24,502 bases of DNA from a virus, in the IMG/VR virus record IMGVR_UViG_3300034111_000733, positions 1 through 24,502 of that record; one strand, 5' to 3'. Numbering within the stretch: the first letter of the stretch is position 1; the number at the start of each line of letters is the position of its first letter. The notes below the pieces were generated by a model. It ran no database searches. It was given only the letters and a program-made list of their open reading frames with translations, and had not been told where the DNA came from. Position numbers and translations under genes: made by a program. Below are positions 15,360 through 21,419 of the stretch, piece by piece.

Positions 15360-15803
15360 TCAGAAAGGATCGTCCTTCTGGACGGGCTTGGGAACGTAGT
15401 TCTTGATGACGGGGTTGGGCCGAGCAGCCTCACCGTCGTCGTCTTCCTGCGTGATGCACAGGAATGCGGCGAGGGCGTAGCGACGGAGATAGGTCGTCGC
15501 AGAGCCGACTCCTTGCGGGTCAGCCTTGGGAAGCGGAGAGCTAGCCGTGTCCTCGATCCATTGCCCGGAGGTGTGCAGCAGGCGGGTGGTCAGATGCACC
15601 CGATCCCCGCCATCTCCGAGGGTCTGGAGGACCACGATCCCCGCCTTGTTGAGCGGAGCCTTGGTGGCCTCGATGACGCTCCCGAGGGAGGCGTAACTAT
15701 TCTTGAAGTGCGGGTTCTTGGCGTCCTTAGACGCATTCTCAACCTCGCGCTGAGCAGCCAACAGGGCCGCGCTGATCAGGTCAATTTTGTCCGAAGTTTT
15801 CAT
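15360..15803 (-). CDS. erf: ERF-family single-strand annealing protein (147 aa)
   Basis: Residues 29-40 (KNPHFKNSYASL) and 95-111 (DPQGVGSATTYLRRYAL) are the two signature lines of the ERF superfamily, known from phage P22. These proteins form rings on single-stranded DNA and anneal complementary strands, which drives recombination and genome circularisation. The length, about 150 residues plus a short flexible tail, fits the core ERF domain. The tail ends QKDDPF, an acidic-aromatic C-terminus of the kind that single-stranded DNA proteins use to bind partners. ATG 15803 lies inside the preceding gene (23-base overlap). Confidence 0.85.
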   Translation of the reverse strand: MKTSDKIDLISAALLAAQREVENASKDAKNPHFKNSYASLGSVIEATKAPLNKAGIVVLQTLGDGGDRVHLTTRLLHTSGQWIEDTASSPLPKADPQGVGSATTYLRRYALAAFLCITQEDDDGEAARPNPVIKNYVPKPVQKDDPF

Positions 15804-15975
15804 CTGTGTTTAGCAGTTCGTCAGTTTCGCGGAGCCAAAGCATCGCCATCTCGGCAACTTCAGCCTGCTCTTGGCAGGTCGGTTCTTCAAAGCGGTTAAG
15901 GAAGCCGCTGATGACTAGCGCAGCTTTAGCGAGCTGCGTCTCGTAGTCGTTTCGTGTGAGTTTCATTTTTATCAT
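15781..15975 (-). CDS. Small helical hypothetical protein (64 aa)
   Basis: The product is MIKMKLTRNDYETQLAKAAL followed by a two-helix, mildly acidic sequence with EEPTCQEQAEVAEMAML and LRETDELL. No membrane segment or motif. Two in-frame ATGs (15975 and 15966) are possible; both sit within the end of the preceding gene, overlapping it by 41 or 50 bases. It overlaps the ERF start by 23 bases. It could be an ERF partner because of the coupling, but that is context only. Confidence 0.6.
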   Translation of the reverse strand: MIKMKLTRNDYETQLAKAALVISGFLNRFEEPTCQEQAEVAEMAMLWLRETDELLNTDENFGQN

Positions 15976-16108
15976 CTTTATCTCGCTTCTCTTGTGGTGG
16001 ATTCTTCTGCGGAAGGGAAGCCTTTTCTTTGCCGAAAACTCTATCCCAGCCAGTACGAAAGGCTTCCGAGTGATTATTTCTAGGCGAATCTCCTTTGCCT
16101 GCGCTCAT
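15926..16108 (-). CDS. Small phage protein, MSAGKGDSPR type (60 aa)
   Basis: The start MSAGKGDSPRNN, followed by FRTGWDRVFGK, matches a recurring tiny phage protein (M-S-x-GKGD-x-PR ... WDRIFGK) of unknown function. The C-terminal half is strongly charged with many Lys, Asp and Glu. ATG 16108 overlaps the helicase stop as ATGA, so it is translated with DnaB. A role next to the replication fork is possible from position alone. Confidence 0.75.
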   Translation of the reverse strand: MSAGKGDSPRNNHSEAFRTGWDRVFGKEKASLPQKNPPQEKRDKDDKNETHTKRLRDAAR

Positions 16109-17439
16109 CGTTGTAGTTGGTTGAACTTGGTGGTCGGGCGATTGAAAACCATCCTGATGCTCGCGCAGCCGTTGTCGCGGCCCTTCGCCTGAACGATCTC
16201 CACCTCTAAATTCTGCACGGTCTGATCGTTGAGGGTTTGCGTCCCGCCCTCGGAGTTCTCGGTGGGCAGGTGAATGAAGATTACTCTGTCCGCATCCTGC
16301 TCGATGTTGCCCGATTCCCGTAGGTCCGAGAGGCGGGGAATGCGGTTCTCTCTCTCCACTTCCCGGCTCACCTGAGCCAGCAGGATCACGGGGATGCCCA
16401 TCGAGACGGCCAAGTCCTTGAAGGCTAGGGTCGTCTGTCCGATAGCAATGTCCCGCGTCTCTCCCTTGCCGTGCGGGGGCACGTAGAGCTGGAGGTAGTC
16501 GATCACCACAGCCTTCACCTGCATAAACGCCTTGCAGGCTTCGATGCGGGCGGCGATCTGGGAGGGGTTCCGGTCCGAGTCAAAGATGTGCAGGCGCTTC
16601 GACAGGTTGGTCTCAATGTCCTTCAAGGCGTTCTCGAAGGCTTTGATCTGGTGCTGGGAGGCTTGCCGGGATTCAATGGCTCGGACGGAGACGCCCGACA
16701 TCATCCCAGCCAGCCCTTTGCAGACCTTCTTCACCGGCATCTCACGCGAAAAGAGCAGCGTGTCGCCATATCGGGACGCAAAGTGGCGGCAGATGTCGCG
16801 GGCCATCGAGGACTTTCCGACACCCGGACGGGCGGCGATGACGATCAGTTCACCACCAGTCGCGGCACCTAGCTCCTTGGTCATATCCGGCCAAGGCCAA
16901 GTCATTCCAGTCTGCTCGGCTTCCCCGGAGAGAAGCTTGGCAATATCAGCCATCACCTGACTCGCGGCGTCCTTCAGGCTTACCTGCGTAGCCGTCTGGT
17001 TCCTGATCGCGAGAACCTTGCTGATCTTGGCGACGAACTCATCCACCTGTGGCTTCCCGGCTAGGGCCATTTGCGTGGTCTCTGAGGCCACCACAGCCAA
17101 TTCCCGCGCCTGATACGCATCCCGGAGGGCATCTAGGCTATACGCGAACGCTAGCGGCGTAGGCGAGGCTCCTGAGATGTCCGAGAAGTTAACCAGTCCC
17201 CCGCATCGCTTGAGGTCAGGATCGGTCTTCTTCAATTCAGCGCAGATGATGTGCGGCTCCAGTCCAATCCCCCGGATGTGGGCCTCGTTGACCTGTTTCC
17301 AGATCACTTTGGCGAATGCGTTGTAAAACCAAGCCTCTGTGACTTTGTAGTCCAGAGCTTTGAGGAGGGCCGATGGACCCTCGTTCATCACTACCGAAAG
17401 GACGATCCTCTCAGCTTCCTCATTGTGCGGGAGTTTCAT
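16105..17439 (-). CDS. dnaB: Replicative DNA helicase, DnaB-like (444 aa)
   Basis: Residues about 1-110 match the DnaB N-terminal domain (NEEAERIVLSVVMN start, WFYNAFAKVIW helix). The RecA-like C-terminal domain shows Walker A ARPGVGKS at 203-210, catalytic Glu in SREMP at 231-235, Walker B VVIDYLQLY at 311-319, the sensor line LLAQVSRE at 353-360, LRESGNIEQDAD at 373-384 and the arginine-finger region KGRDNG at 419-424. It should form a hexamer that unwinds the fork, loaded by the initiator encoded at 20585-21160. ATG 17439 has an A-rich leader; the stop couples to the next small gene. Confidence 0.95.
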   Translation of the reverse strand: MKLPHNEEAERIVLSVVMNEGPSALLKALDYKVTEAWFYNAFAKVIWKQVNEAHIRGIGLEPHIICAELKKTDPDLKRCGGLVNFSDISGASPTPLAFAYSLDALRDAYQARELAVVASETTQMALAGKPQVDEFVAKISKVLAIRNQTATQVSLKDAASQVMADIAKLLSGEAEQTGMTWPWPDMTKELGAATGGELIVIAARPGVGKSSMARDICRHFASRYGDTLLFSREMPVKKVCKGLAGMMSGVSVRAIESRQASQHQIKAFENALKDIETNLSKRLHIFDSDRNPSQIAARIEACKAFMQVKAVVIDYLQLYVPPHGKGETRDIAIGQTTLAFKDLAVSMGIPVILLAQVSREVERENRIPRLSDLRESGNIEQDADRVIFIHLPTENSEGGTQTLNDQTVQNLEVEIVQAKGRDNGCASIRMVFNRPTTKFNQLQR

Positions 17440-17581
17440 TTTGTATCTTTCTGCGTGCTAGGATGTGTTTGTATTCCTCGTTAGTGAGGTAGTGTCTCTG
17501 GTAGCCCATCGTGGTGATGCGATGGGATACGGTTTTCGGATCAATCTGCCGGAACTCAGCCCGCAATTCTTTGAGGGTCAT
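17420..17581 (-). CDS. Small helix-turn-helix-like protein (53 aa)
   Basis: MTLKELRAEFRQIDPKTVSH followed by RITTMGYQRHYLT has the shape of a small helix-turn-helix: helix, turn near DPKT, recognition-like helix. The tail EEYKHILARRK is basic. ATG 17581 is the only standard start left in frame once the upstream gene ends. AGGA touches it directly, closer than ideal, so the true start may be further upstream, where the frame stays open. It overlaps the helicase start by 20 bases. It may bind DNA, for instance as a small regulator or helicase accessory. Confidence 0.55.
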   Translation of the reverse strand: MTLKELRAEFRQIDPKTVSHRITTMGYQRHYLTNEEYKHILARRKIQNETPAQ

Positions 17582-17600
17582 TCCTGATCGTAGCGCGTTT

Positions 17601-17798
17601 TCAAACTTTATCCGTAAAGATAGCGTCGAGTTTGGCGATCTGTGCCACGCTGAGGTGTTGGAAGACTTCGGGGTCTCGGACGAAGGCTGTGAGGGCATAT
17701 ATTTGTGTTTCTAATTGGGCGGCGAACTCGGCTTTGACTTTGGCCGGTCTGCCGCATTGCAGGACATCAAGCTGGGCTTTTTCTGTTAAGGGAGTCAC
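17601..17798 (-). CDS. Small hypothetical protein (65 aa)
   Basis: GTG 17798 has AGGAGG with 7-base spacing and overlaps the previous stop as GTGA; the start is therefore well supported. The product (MTPLTEKAQLDVLQCGRPAK, then VFQHLSVAQIAKLDAIF) is mostly helical. Part of it (QCGRPAKVKAEF) is basic. No family recognised. It is one link in a string of small coupled genes leading to the helicase. Confidence 0.7.
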   Translation of the reverse strand: MTPLTEKAQLDVLQCGRPAKVKAEFAAQLETQIYALTAFVRDPEVFQHLSVAQIAKLDAIFTDKV

Positions 17799-18007
17799 GT
17801 AACTAACCTCCTATCCACGCCCCGCTTGTCGGCAATGGCGATTCGCTCGGCCTCAGTTGCCCATATGAGCTTTAGTCCGATGCGTCGTCGCTGACGTTTA
17901 ATCGCACGCCATCCGCAATGGAGGTCTGCGATGATCTCCTTGACCATCTGCATTTGCATAAGGCGGCGCTCTATCTCCTGAGCCTTGGGATGCATTGGGT
18001 AGCTCAC
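17795..18007 (-). CDS. Small basic helical protein (70 aa)
   Basis: I place the start at GTG 18007, which overlaps the preceding stop (GTGA) and has AAGGAG 5 bases upstream. The product is MSYPMHPKAQEIERRLMQMQ, then a region rich in Arg and Lys (WRAIKRQRRRIGLKL), and ends RRLVT. It looks like a small helix-turn-helix or nucleic-acid-binding protein, but I cannot name a family. Sequence upstream of this start in the same frame is Arg-rich shadow coding and is excluded. Confidence 0.7.
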   Translation of the reverse strand: MSYPMHPKAQEIERRLMQMQMVKEIIADLHCGWRAIKRQRRRIGLKLIWATEAERIAIADKRGVDRRLVT

Positions 18008-18453
18008 GGCTGCTCCTTTCGTGCGGCGTCGATGGCGGCGCGTTCCTCCGGCGTCAGGAGCGCCAGCATCTCCTCTGCGCCGTCGTTGATTTGGCTCAAA
18101 ACCGTCTCTGCATTGTCGCCATCTAGGTTGCTGCGATCTTCTGCCACCACGGCCTCGTCGATGAACTCTTTCCATCGCCTTAGAAGTTCAGTCAGCCGCT
18201 CCTTATCCGCCCGCAGCCGAGCAATTTCCCTCTCGTAAAAACCGGTCTTAACTTTGAGGTCATTGATTTCCTCGCACGCAATCCGCAGGTGATTGCGTTT
18301 TGCCTCAATCTCGTACTCCAGTTGCCTTCTGAGATCGATGCACTCTGCGATATACCAGTCGATGTCGCGCTGGTTTGGTTTTGTCGTTGGGAGTGTCATT
18401 TGATGTAATGCTTTGGCGTGTCGATTAGCCTCGGCGATCAGGTGGTCGCTCAC
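18004..18453 (-). CDS. Coiled-coil hypothetical protein (149 aa)
   Basis: GTG 18453 has AAGGAGG 9 bases upstream and overlaps the previous stop (GTGA). Residues about 35-95 form a strong coiled coil (LRRQLEYEIEAKRNHLRIACE, in part, and YEREIARLRADKERLTELL). The protein ends ERAAIDAARKEQP. The last 9 residues return in the gene at 19058-19411, and the underlying DNA is a 26-bp exact repeat. No enzyme motif. It is probably a structural or regulatory oligomer of early function. Confidence 0.7.
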   Translation of the reverse strand: MSDHLIAEANRHAKALHQMTLPTTKPNQRDIDWYIAECIDLRRQLEYEIEAKRNHLRIACEEINDLKVKTGFYEREIARLRADKERLTELLRRWKEFIDEAVVAEDRSNLDGDNAETVLSQINDGAEEMLALLTPEERAAIDAARKEQP

Positions 18454-18836
18454 GTTGGCGTGCCTCCTTCATTGAGGTGTTGACGCATTATGGCGTCGGC
18501 TCCCCATTCTTTTTCTAGTTTTTCGCGTAGTGCAGAAGCTCGAAAGGACAGCTCGTCTACGTTTACCCCCATCATCTCAATAAATGCTAAAACCTGCTCT
18601 GGCGTCATCGCATCTACAGCATTCTGAATTTCTGCTGTTTCGACATCTTCGCAAGCACTCTCCAACTGTTCCATTGCGCGATTAGTCTTTTCAAACGCAC
18701 GCGCACGCGTGGTGGTTGTCAGTTCGTCCCAGCAGCGGATAGCGTGACGGGCGCGCACTTTCAGCAAAAGAACTGAATCAGTGGGTCCGCTCTTCGTGTC
18801 GTTGTCGGATGTTTCGTCGGATTGGTCTTCGCTCAT
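18450..18836 (-). CDS. Acidic hypothetical protein (128 aa)
   Basis: An acidic, disordered N-terminus (MSEDQSDETSDNDTKSG) precedes a helical body with LLLKVRARHAIRCWDEL and ALREKLEKEWGADAIM. No membrane segment, Cys cluster or catalytic motif. ATG 18836 lies 3 bases after the upstream stop without a Shine-Dalgarno sequence; the leader is A/T-rich. Its stop overlaps the next GTG. Confidence 0.65.
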   Translation of the reverse strand: MSEDQSDETSDNDTKSGPTDSVLLLKVRARHAIRCWDELTTTTRARAFEKTNRAMEQLESACEDVETAEIQNAVDAMTPEQVLAFIEMMGVNVDELSFRASALREKLEKEWGADAIMRQHLNEGGTPT

Positions 18837-18839
18837 AAA

Positions 18840-19061
18840 TTACGCTTTTAGTTGTTCAATTATTCGGCGCAGCTCTTCATTGTCTTCTTCGAGAACTCTT
18901 TTTTCTTCTGTCAGTCCAGAGATGACGTCGCTCAAATCAGAGATAGTTTGATCGAGCTCAATAATGATGCTTTGCAGATTTGAAAAATGCTGAGCAGCTT
19001 CGGCTGCCGCTTGCTCTGCTAGGCTTATTTCACGATCTTGAGTTGAGTTTGTGTTTCTCAC
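18840..19061 (-). CDS. Short coiled-coil protein (73 aa)
   Basis: GTG 19061 overlaps the preceding stop (GTGA) and shares the AAGGAG ribosome-binding site that lies in the 26-bp repeat. Nearly the whole product is one coiled coil, with heptads running from LQSIIIELDQTISDLSDVIS to EEDNEELRRIIEQLKA. Isolated coiled coils of this size in phage early regions may be oligomerisers or partner-binding inhibitors, but nothing specific is visible. Confidence 0.7.
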   Translation of the reverse strand: MRNTNSTQDREISLAEQAAAEAAQHFSNLQSIIIELDQTISDLSDVISGLTEEKRVLEEDNEELRRIIEQLKA

Positions 19062-19411
19062 GGCTGCTCCTTTCGTGCGGCGTTGATTGCGGCCCGCAGC
19101 GCGGCGTTTTCGCGCTCCAGTTGTTTCACCTTCCCGACTAGTGGAGCCACACACGTGCAATGCTGCTCGTCGGATCGATGATCCAATGCGTGCAATACCG
19201 CATTCTCCCAGTCCGCTATTTTTTCACGTAGGGCCTCGTTCTCCGCGAACATCAACTCGCTCTGCCGCTGGCCCTCACACTCCCGGCCATCACAGGTTTC
19301 GCACAGCCAGCCCGTGCGAGCGTTGTCCAATTGCCGTTGGAGCTCGTCCACCTGAGCCTGCACCTTGTAGTAGGCTGAGATGGCGATCATATCGCCGTGC
19401 TCGTTAATCAA
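19058..19411 (-). CDS. Coiled-coil protein with Cys clusters (117 aa)
   Basis: I choose TTG 19411: GGAGG lies 6 bases upstream and the start overlaps the previous stop (TTGA), as at neighbouring junctions. An in-frame TTG at 19438 would add 9 residues but has a poorer ribosome-binding site. Residues about 16-35 and 60-110 are coiled coil. Between them CETCDGREC, and later HCTC, could form a zinc site. The C-terminus ENAALRAAINAARKEQP shares its end with the protein at 18004-18453. Confidence 0.65.
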   Translation of the reverse strand: MINEHGDMIAISAYYKVQAQVDELQRQLDNARTGWLCETCDGRECEGQRQSELMFAENEALREKIADWENAVLHALDHRSDEQHCTCVAPLVGKVKQLERENAALRAAINAARKEQP

Positions 19412-19599
19412 GACACACCTCCAATCTGCTTCATCCAATGGACCGCCCGCAGGGCGCTTTGGCGCATCATCTGCCGGGAGCCCTGCCGGAGGGTTTCGCG
19501 GGTTTCGGTTTGGGCCATCAGTCGGTGGGCTTCCGCCCGTCCGAGGAAGTAGGCGGTCATTGCCAAGGGGCTGTAGAGGGCTGGTCTCTTAGTCTTCAT
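19408..19599 (-). CDS. Small basic hypothetical protein (63 aa)
   Basis: ATG 19599 follows a long A/C-rich leader without Shine-Dalgarno. The product (MKTKRPALYSPLAMTAYFLG, then basic helix ETRETLRQGSRQMMRQSALR) has many Arg and Met and ends KQIGGVS. Its start region overlaps the DUF6378-like gene by 11 bases. It has no motif that I recognise. Two internal segments are helical and amphipathic. Confidence 0.6.
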   Translation of the reverse strand: MKTKRPALYSPLAMTAYFLGRAEAHRLMAQTETRETLRQGSRQMMRQSALRAVHWMKQIGGVS

Positions 19600-19903
19600 T
19601 GTGTGCTGGTTTCTGTGTTTGGTTTCCTACGACGGGGCGTTTTCCCGTCGTCATCCATTGAAGGCACAGGAGATACCCGTGCGCGTCAATCAAATTGTCG
19701 TCCTTCGGCTTATGTGCCTGTCTCCTAAGCTTTAAGGCCGTCATCATCAGCGGAACATCCTCTGCGGTGATGGGGCTGGTGAGTCGGGTATTCAGCAGTC
19801 CCGTCCACATCGCCGCAATCCCGCTGAAGTCCTGATCCGGCGTTCCATACGAGTCATTCCTATCGCCGGTGATCAGTCGAATTGCTTCCTCTGCGTGATT
19901 CAT
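19589..19903 (-). CDS. DUF6378-like phage protein (104 aa)
   Basis: The line AIRLITGDRNDSYGTPDQDF, then IAAMWTGLL, then ITAEDVPLMMTALKLRR and DNLIDAHGYLLCL matches the phage family known as DUF6378: G-DR-x-xYG-P near the start, a W in the helix, then EDV..MM..LK..R and a DN..D..GY end. The fold appears all-helical with conserved acidic residues like those of MazG-type pyrophosphatases, so a nucleotide-related role is possible, though unproven. ATG 19903 overlaps the preceding small membrane gene (ATGA). Confidence 0.8.
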   Translation of the reverse strand: MNHAEEAIRLITGDRNDSYGTPDQDFSGIAAMWTGLLNTRLTSPITAEDVPLMMTALKLRRQAHKPKDDNLIDAHGYLLCLQWMTTGKRPVVGNQTQKPAHNED

Positions 19904-20001
19904 TCGAAGTCCTCCCGGTCAGGACCATTCTCGCTTTGAATCACGATTCCTACGACAATTCCAATCAGGAATCCGAGTCCGGTGCATATTAGTGTCATCA
20001 T
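19900..20001 (-). CDS. Tiny single-span membrane protein (33 aa)
   Basis: The product begins MMTLICTGLGFLIGIVVGIV and ends in a polar acidic tail (QSENGPDREDFE). Residues 3-21 make one transmembrane helix with small residues (GxxxG-like GLGFLIG). The stop overlaps the next ATG (ATGA), and the start ATG follows the A-rich leader AACAAAACAG, the same style of leader as other genes here. No family is known to me. The start could be either of two adjacent ATGs (20001 or 19998). Confidence 0.6.
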   Translation of the reverse strand: MMTLICTGLGFLIGIVVGIVIQSENGPDREDFE

Positions 20002-20015
20002 CTGTTTTGTTGGGT

Positions 20016-20588
20016 TTAACTGACTTTGTATTTCCCGGTGAACTCCAAGGCGAGCTTGAAGTCCTCCAGTAAAACCTTTTCTCCGACCATCCGCGAGAAC
20101 CAGCCCGATTCAAGAGGCAGGCTTTGACCTAGGGCTTTGGCGGTCGGGTGCGTAATGCCGTAGCGGTGCGTCCGGCACAATTCCAGCAGTTGCTTTGTGA
20201 GCACGATCTTGCCCTCAGCATCTGCGGCAGGAAGCGCGGGAAAATCGACCTGATGCTTGGCCCTTTTAGGCTTCGGAGGCGTTGGCATCTTCGGTGCCTG
20301 CTGCTCCTGATGCGGCTTCCCGTGGAACACGCTGTGGCAGCGATGGCACATACAGATCAGGTCGTCCAAATGCTCCAGTTCGTAGCCGCGATGCTCATAG
20401 GTGCGGTGATGCGCGGCGAGGTCCATCTGGCTGTTGCAGACTTGGCAACGATGCCCGGCGCGAGCCTTTACGTGCTTTGACACCAAAGCCCAGTACGGGG
20501 TCTTCAGGTAGTCAGCGTAAGGCATATGAGGCCCCGGACCTTTAGGGAGCGGCGGGTAATACCGCATAAATGCGCGTTGCTTGCTCAT
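20016..20588 (-). CDS. HNH-domain protein with C-terminal extension (190 aa)
   Basis: Residues about 27-90 form an HNH domain: YLKTPYWALVSKHVKARAG leads to CQVC at 48-51, AAHHRTYEHRG at 58-68 and CHRCHSVFH at 81-89, with the His-His and the second zinc knuckle in place. A Pro/Lys linker (95-112) joins a C-terminal helical part (115-190). It is coupled to the initiator gene by ATGA, an order in which such nucleases may nick near the origin or act in recombination. The C-terminal part is not recognised. Confidence 0.8.
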   Translation of the reverse strand: MSKQRAFMRYYPPLPKGPGPHMPYADYLKTPYWALVSKHVKARAGHRCQVCNSQMDLAAHHRTYEHRGYELEHLDDLICMCHRCHSVFHGKPHQEQQAPKMPTPPKPKRAKHQVDFPALPAADAEGKIVLTKQLLELCRTHRYGITHPTAKALGQSLPLESGWFSRMVGEKVLLEDFKLALEFTGKYKVS

Positions 20589-21160
20589 ACGGCAGTCGGA
20601 AACGGGAAGCGAGTGCGCCCGCCATACGGGTTGATCACGGTGGCGTATCCGTCTCCCTTTAGCTCGACCCGGTAATCGTGGTATGCGTTGGGGCTTAGAG
20701 TGGGCTTCAGCGTGCGAAGCATAGCTGCGTGCGCTGCGCCCTTATGCAGCACTCCAAGGTTCTCATCCTTGGGGAGACTATGCATATGGTGCATACCAAG
20801 GTTAGTATTCTTAGTATTATCTAAGTTATGTACCTTGGTGTGCATATGGTGCATACGTAGTTCTACGCCATTAAGGGTAAGAACGTAGGCGTTGGACCTA
20901 GCACTATTTCCCGGCTTAACCCTTATCAGCCCTTTGTCCTTTAAGGACTTAAGGGCGGCAAAGACCGCCCGCACCGAGAGATTAGCCTTCTCAGCAATCG
21001 TCGCGGATGCAGGGTTGCATAGGCCCGTCTGCGCGTTGCGGCAGCGCCAGAGGTAGGAGAGCACCCAGCCTTCTTGCGGGGTAAGCCCGAAATCGAACAG
21101 CCAAGCCGGGATAAACGGCTCACGGCCAGCACACACATCTGTTGAGTAGGTTGTTGTCAC
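20585..21160 (-). CDS. Winged-helix replication initiator-like protein (191 aa)
   Basis: Residues about 26-81 form a winged helix (LTPQEGWVLSYLWRCRN, then ATIAEKANLSVRAVFAALKSL, then KGLIRV), the HTH_36-type domain common at the N-terminus of phage initiators. A low-complexity linker with two MHHMH blocks (103-107, 123-127) follows. The linker DNA contains an origin-like repeat array, as in lambda O, where iterons lie inside the initiator gene. A helicase gene downstream fits the role. The start is uncertain: GTG 21160 has no good Shine-Dalgarno, and GTG 21136 behind an A/C-rich leader is an alternative. A terminator hairpin lies directly upstream. Confidence 0.7.
   Translation of the reverse strand: MTTTYSTDVCAGREPFIPAWLFDFGLTPQEGWVLSYLWRCRNAQTGLCNPASATIAEKANLSVRAVFAALKSLKDKGLIRVKPGNSARSNAYVLTLNGVELRMHHMHTKVHNLDNTKNTNLGMHHMHSLPKDENLGVLHKGAAHAAMLRTLKPTLSPNAYHDYRVELKGDGYATVINPYGGRTRFPFPTAV
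20781..20856. other. Origin-like repeat array inside the initiator gene
   Basis: The 16-mer tgcatatggtgcatac occurs exactly at 20781-20796 and 20841-20856, a 60-bp period. Each copy holds two TGCATA hexamers 9 bp apart. Between them an 8-bp inverted repeat (accaaggt at 20795-20802, accttggt at 20832-20839) encloses a 29-bp stretch, 20803-20831, of which 23 bases are A or T. That stretch is crossed by a tandem ttagtatt (20802-20809, 20811-20818). Iterons plus an AT-rich unwinding segment within an initiator gene is the lambda-type origin plan. Function is inferred. Confidence 0.6.
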
Positions 21161-21168
21161 AAGCAAAA

Positions 21169-21196
21169 GGCCCGCCAAGTGTGTGCTTGACGGGCC
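21169..21196 (-). terminator. Intrinsic terminator/attenuator before the initiator gene
   Basis: On the minus strand an 11-bp stem (one U-G pair) encloses the 6-base loop CACACA and is followed at once by TTTT. It lies 8 bases before GTG 21160. Transcripts arriving from the transglycosylase gene would meet it before the initiator. Confidence 0.75.
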
Positions 21197-21243
21197 ATTG
21201 CTTGAACAACCCACCCGAGGATCAGTCGGGCGAAATAGATTTC

Positions 21244-21259
21244 TCAGGCACACACCTGA
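21244..21259 (-). promoter_or_regulatory. Leader hairpin with loop complementary to the terminator loop
   Basis: The minus-strand sequence TCAGGTGTGTGCCTGA folds as a 5-bp stem with loop UGUGUG. That loop is the exact complement of the CACACA loop of the terminator at 21169-21196. The rest of the 21161-21419 leader holds no convincing gene; the long open frame there reads like non-coding sequence. Confidence 0.5.
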
Positions 21260-21419
21260 TAACGAGACCTTACCATACAGACGGTTGACATCAAGCTTTA
21301 GATGCGTGATTTTGCCTTTAAGCGTGCAAACCTCTGAAGACCAGCTAGATATGTTCGAAGAAAGTTCTAAGAGGGTGAAGGTTTTAACGGTAATAACAGC
21401 TAAAAAACCCGTCATCACC

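Larger units (their letters stand above)
18004..19083. repeat. 26-bp exact direct repeat at two gene junctions
   Basis: Positions 18004-18029 and 19058-19083 are identical and lie 1054 bp apart. Each copy covers the last codons of a coiled-coil gene (ending AARKEQP), its stop, and the ribosome-binding site plus GTG of the next gene. The similarity continues with a few mismatches for about 13 bp. Only the two end segments are the repeat. Confidence 0.85.

Noticed and set aside
15066-15899. Plus-strand open frame of 277 codons opposite ERF and exonuclease
   Set aside because: It lies wholly antisense to three recognisable minus-strand genes, and its product has no sensible pattern.
20781-20856. 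CRISPR array reading of the 16-bp repeats
   Set aside because: Only two copies, repeat too short, a low-complexity AT-rich spacer, and no cas genes; the RecB/Cas4-like protein lacks a visible four-Cys cluster.
20941-21138. Minus-strand ATG frame starting in the ACAGATG leader near 21138
   Set aside because: The product is Arg/Ser/Leu-rich out-of-frame reading of the winged-helix gene.
21285-21290. Exact TTGACA on the plus strand as a -35 element
   Set aside because: No -10-like hexamer follows at 16-18 bp, and no plus-strand gene lies downstream.
21161-21418. N-terminal extension of the initiator gene, open to 21418
   Set aside because: The extension reads like translated non-coding DNA and would run through both hairpins of the leader; a start near 21160 or 21136 is more natural.
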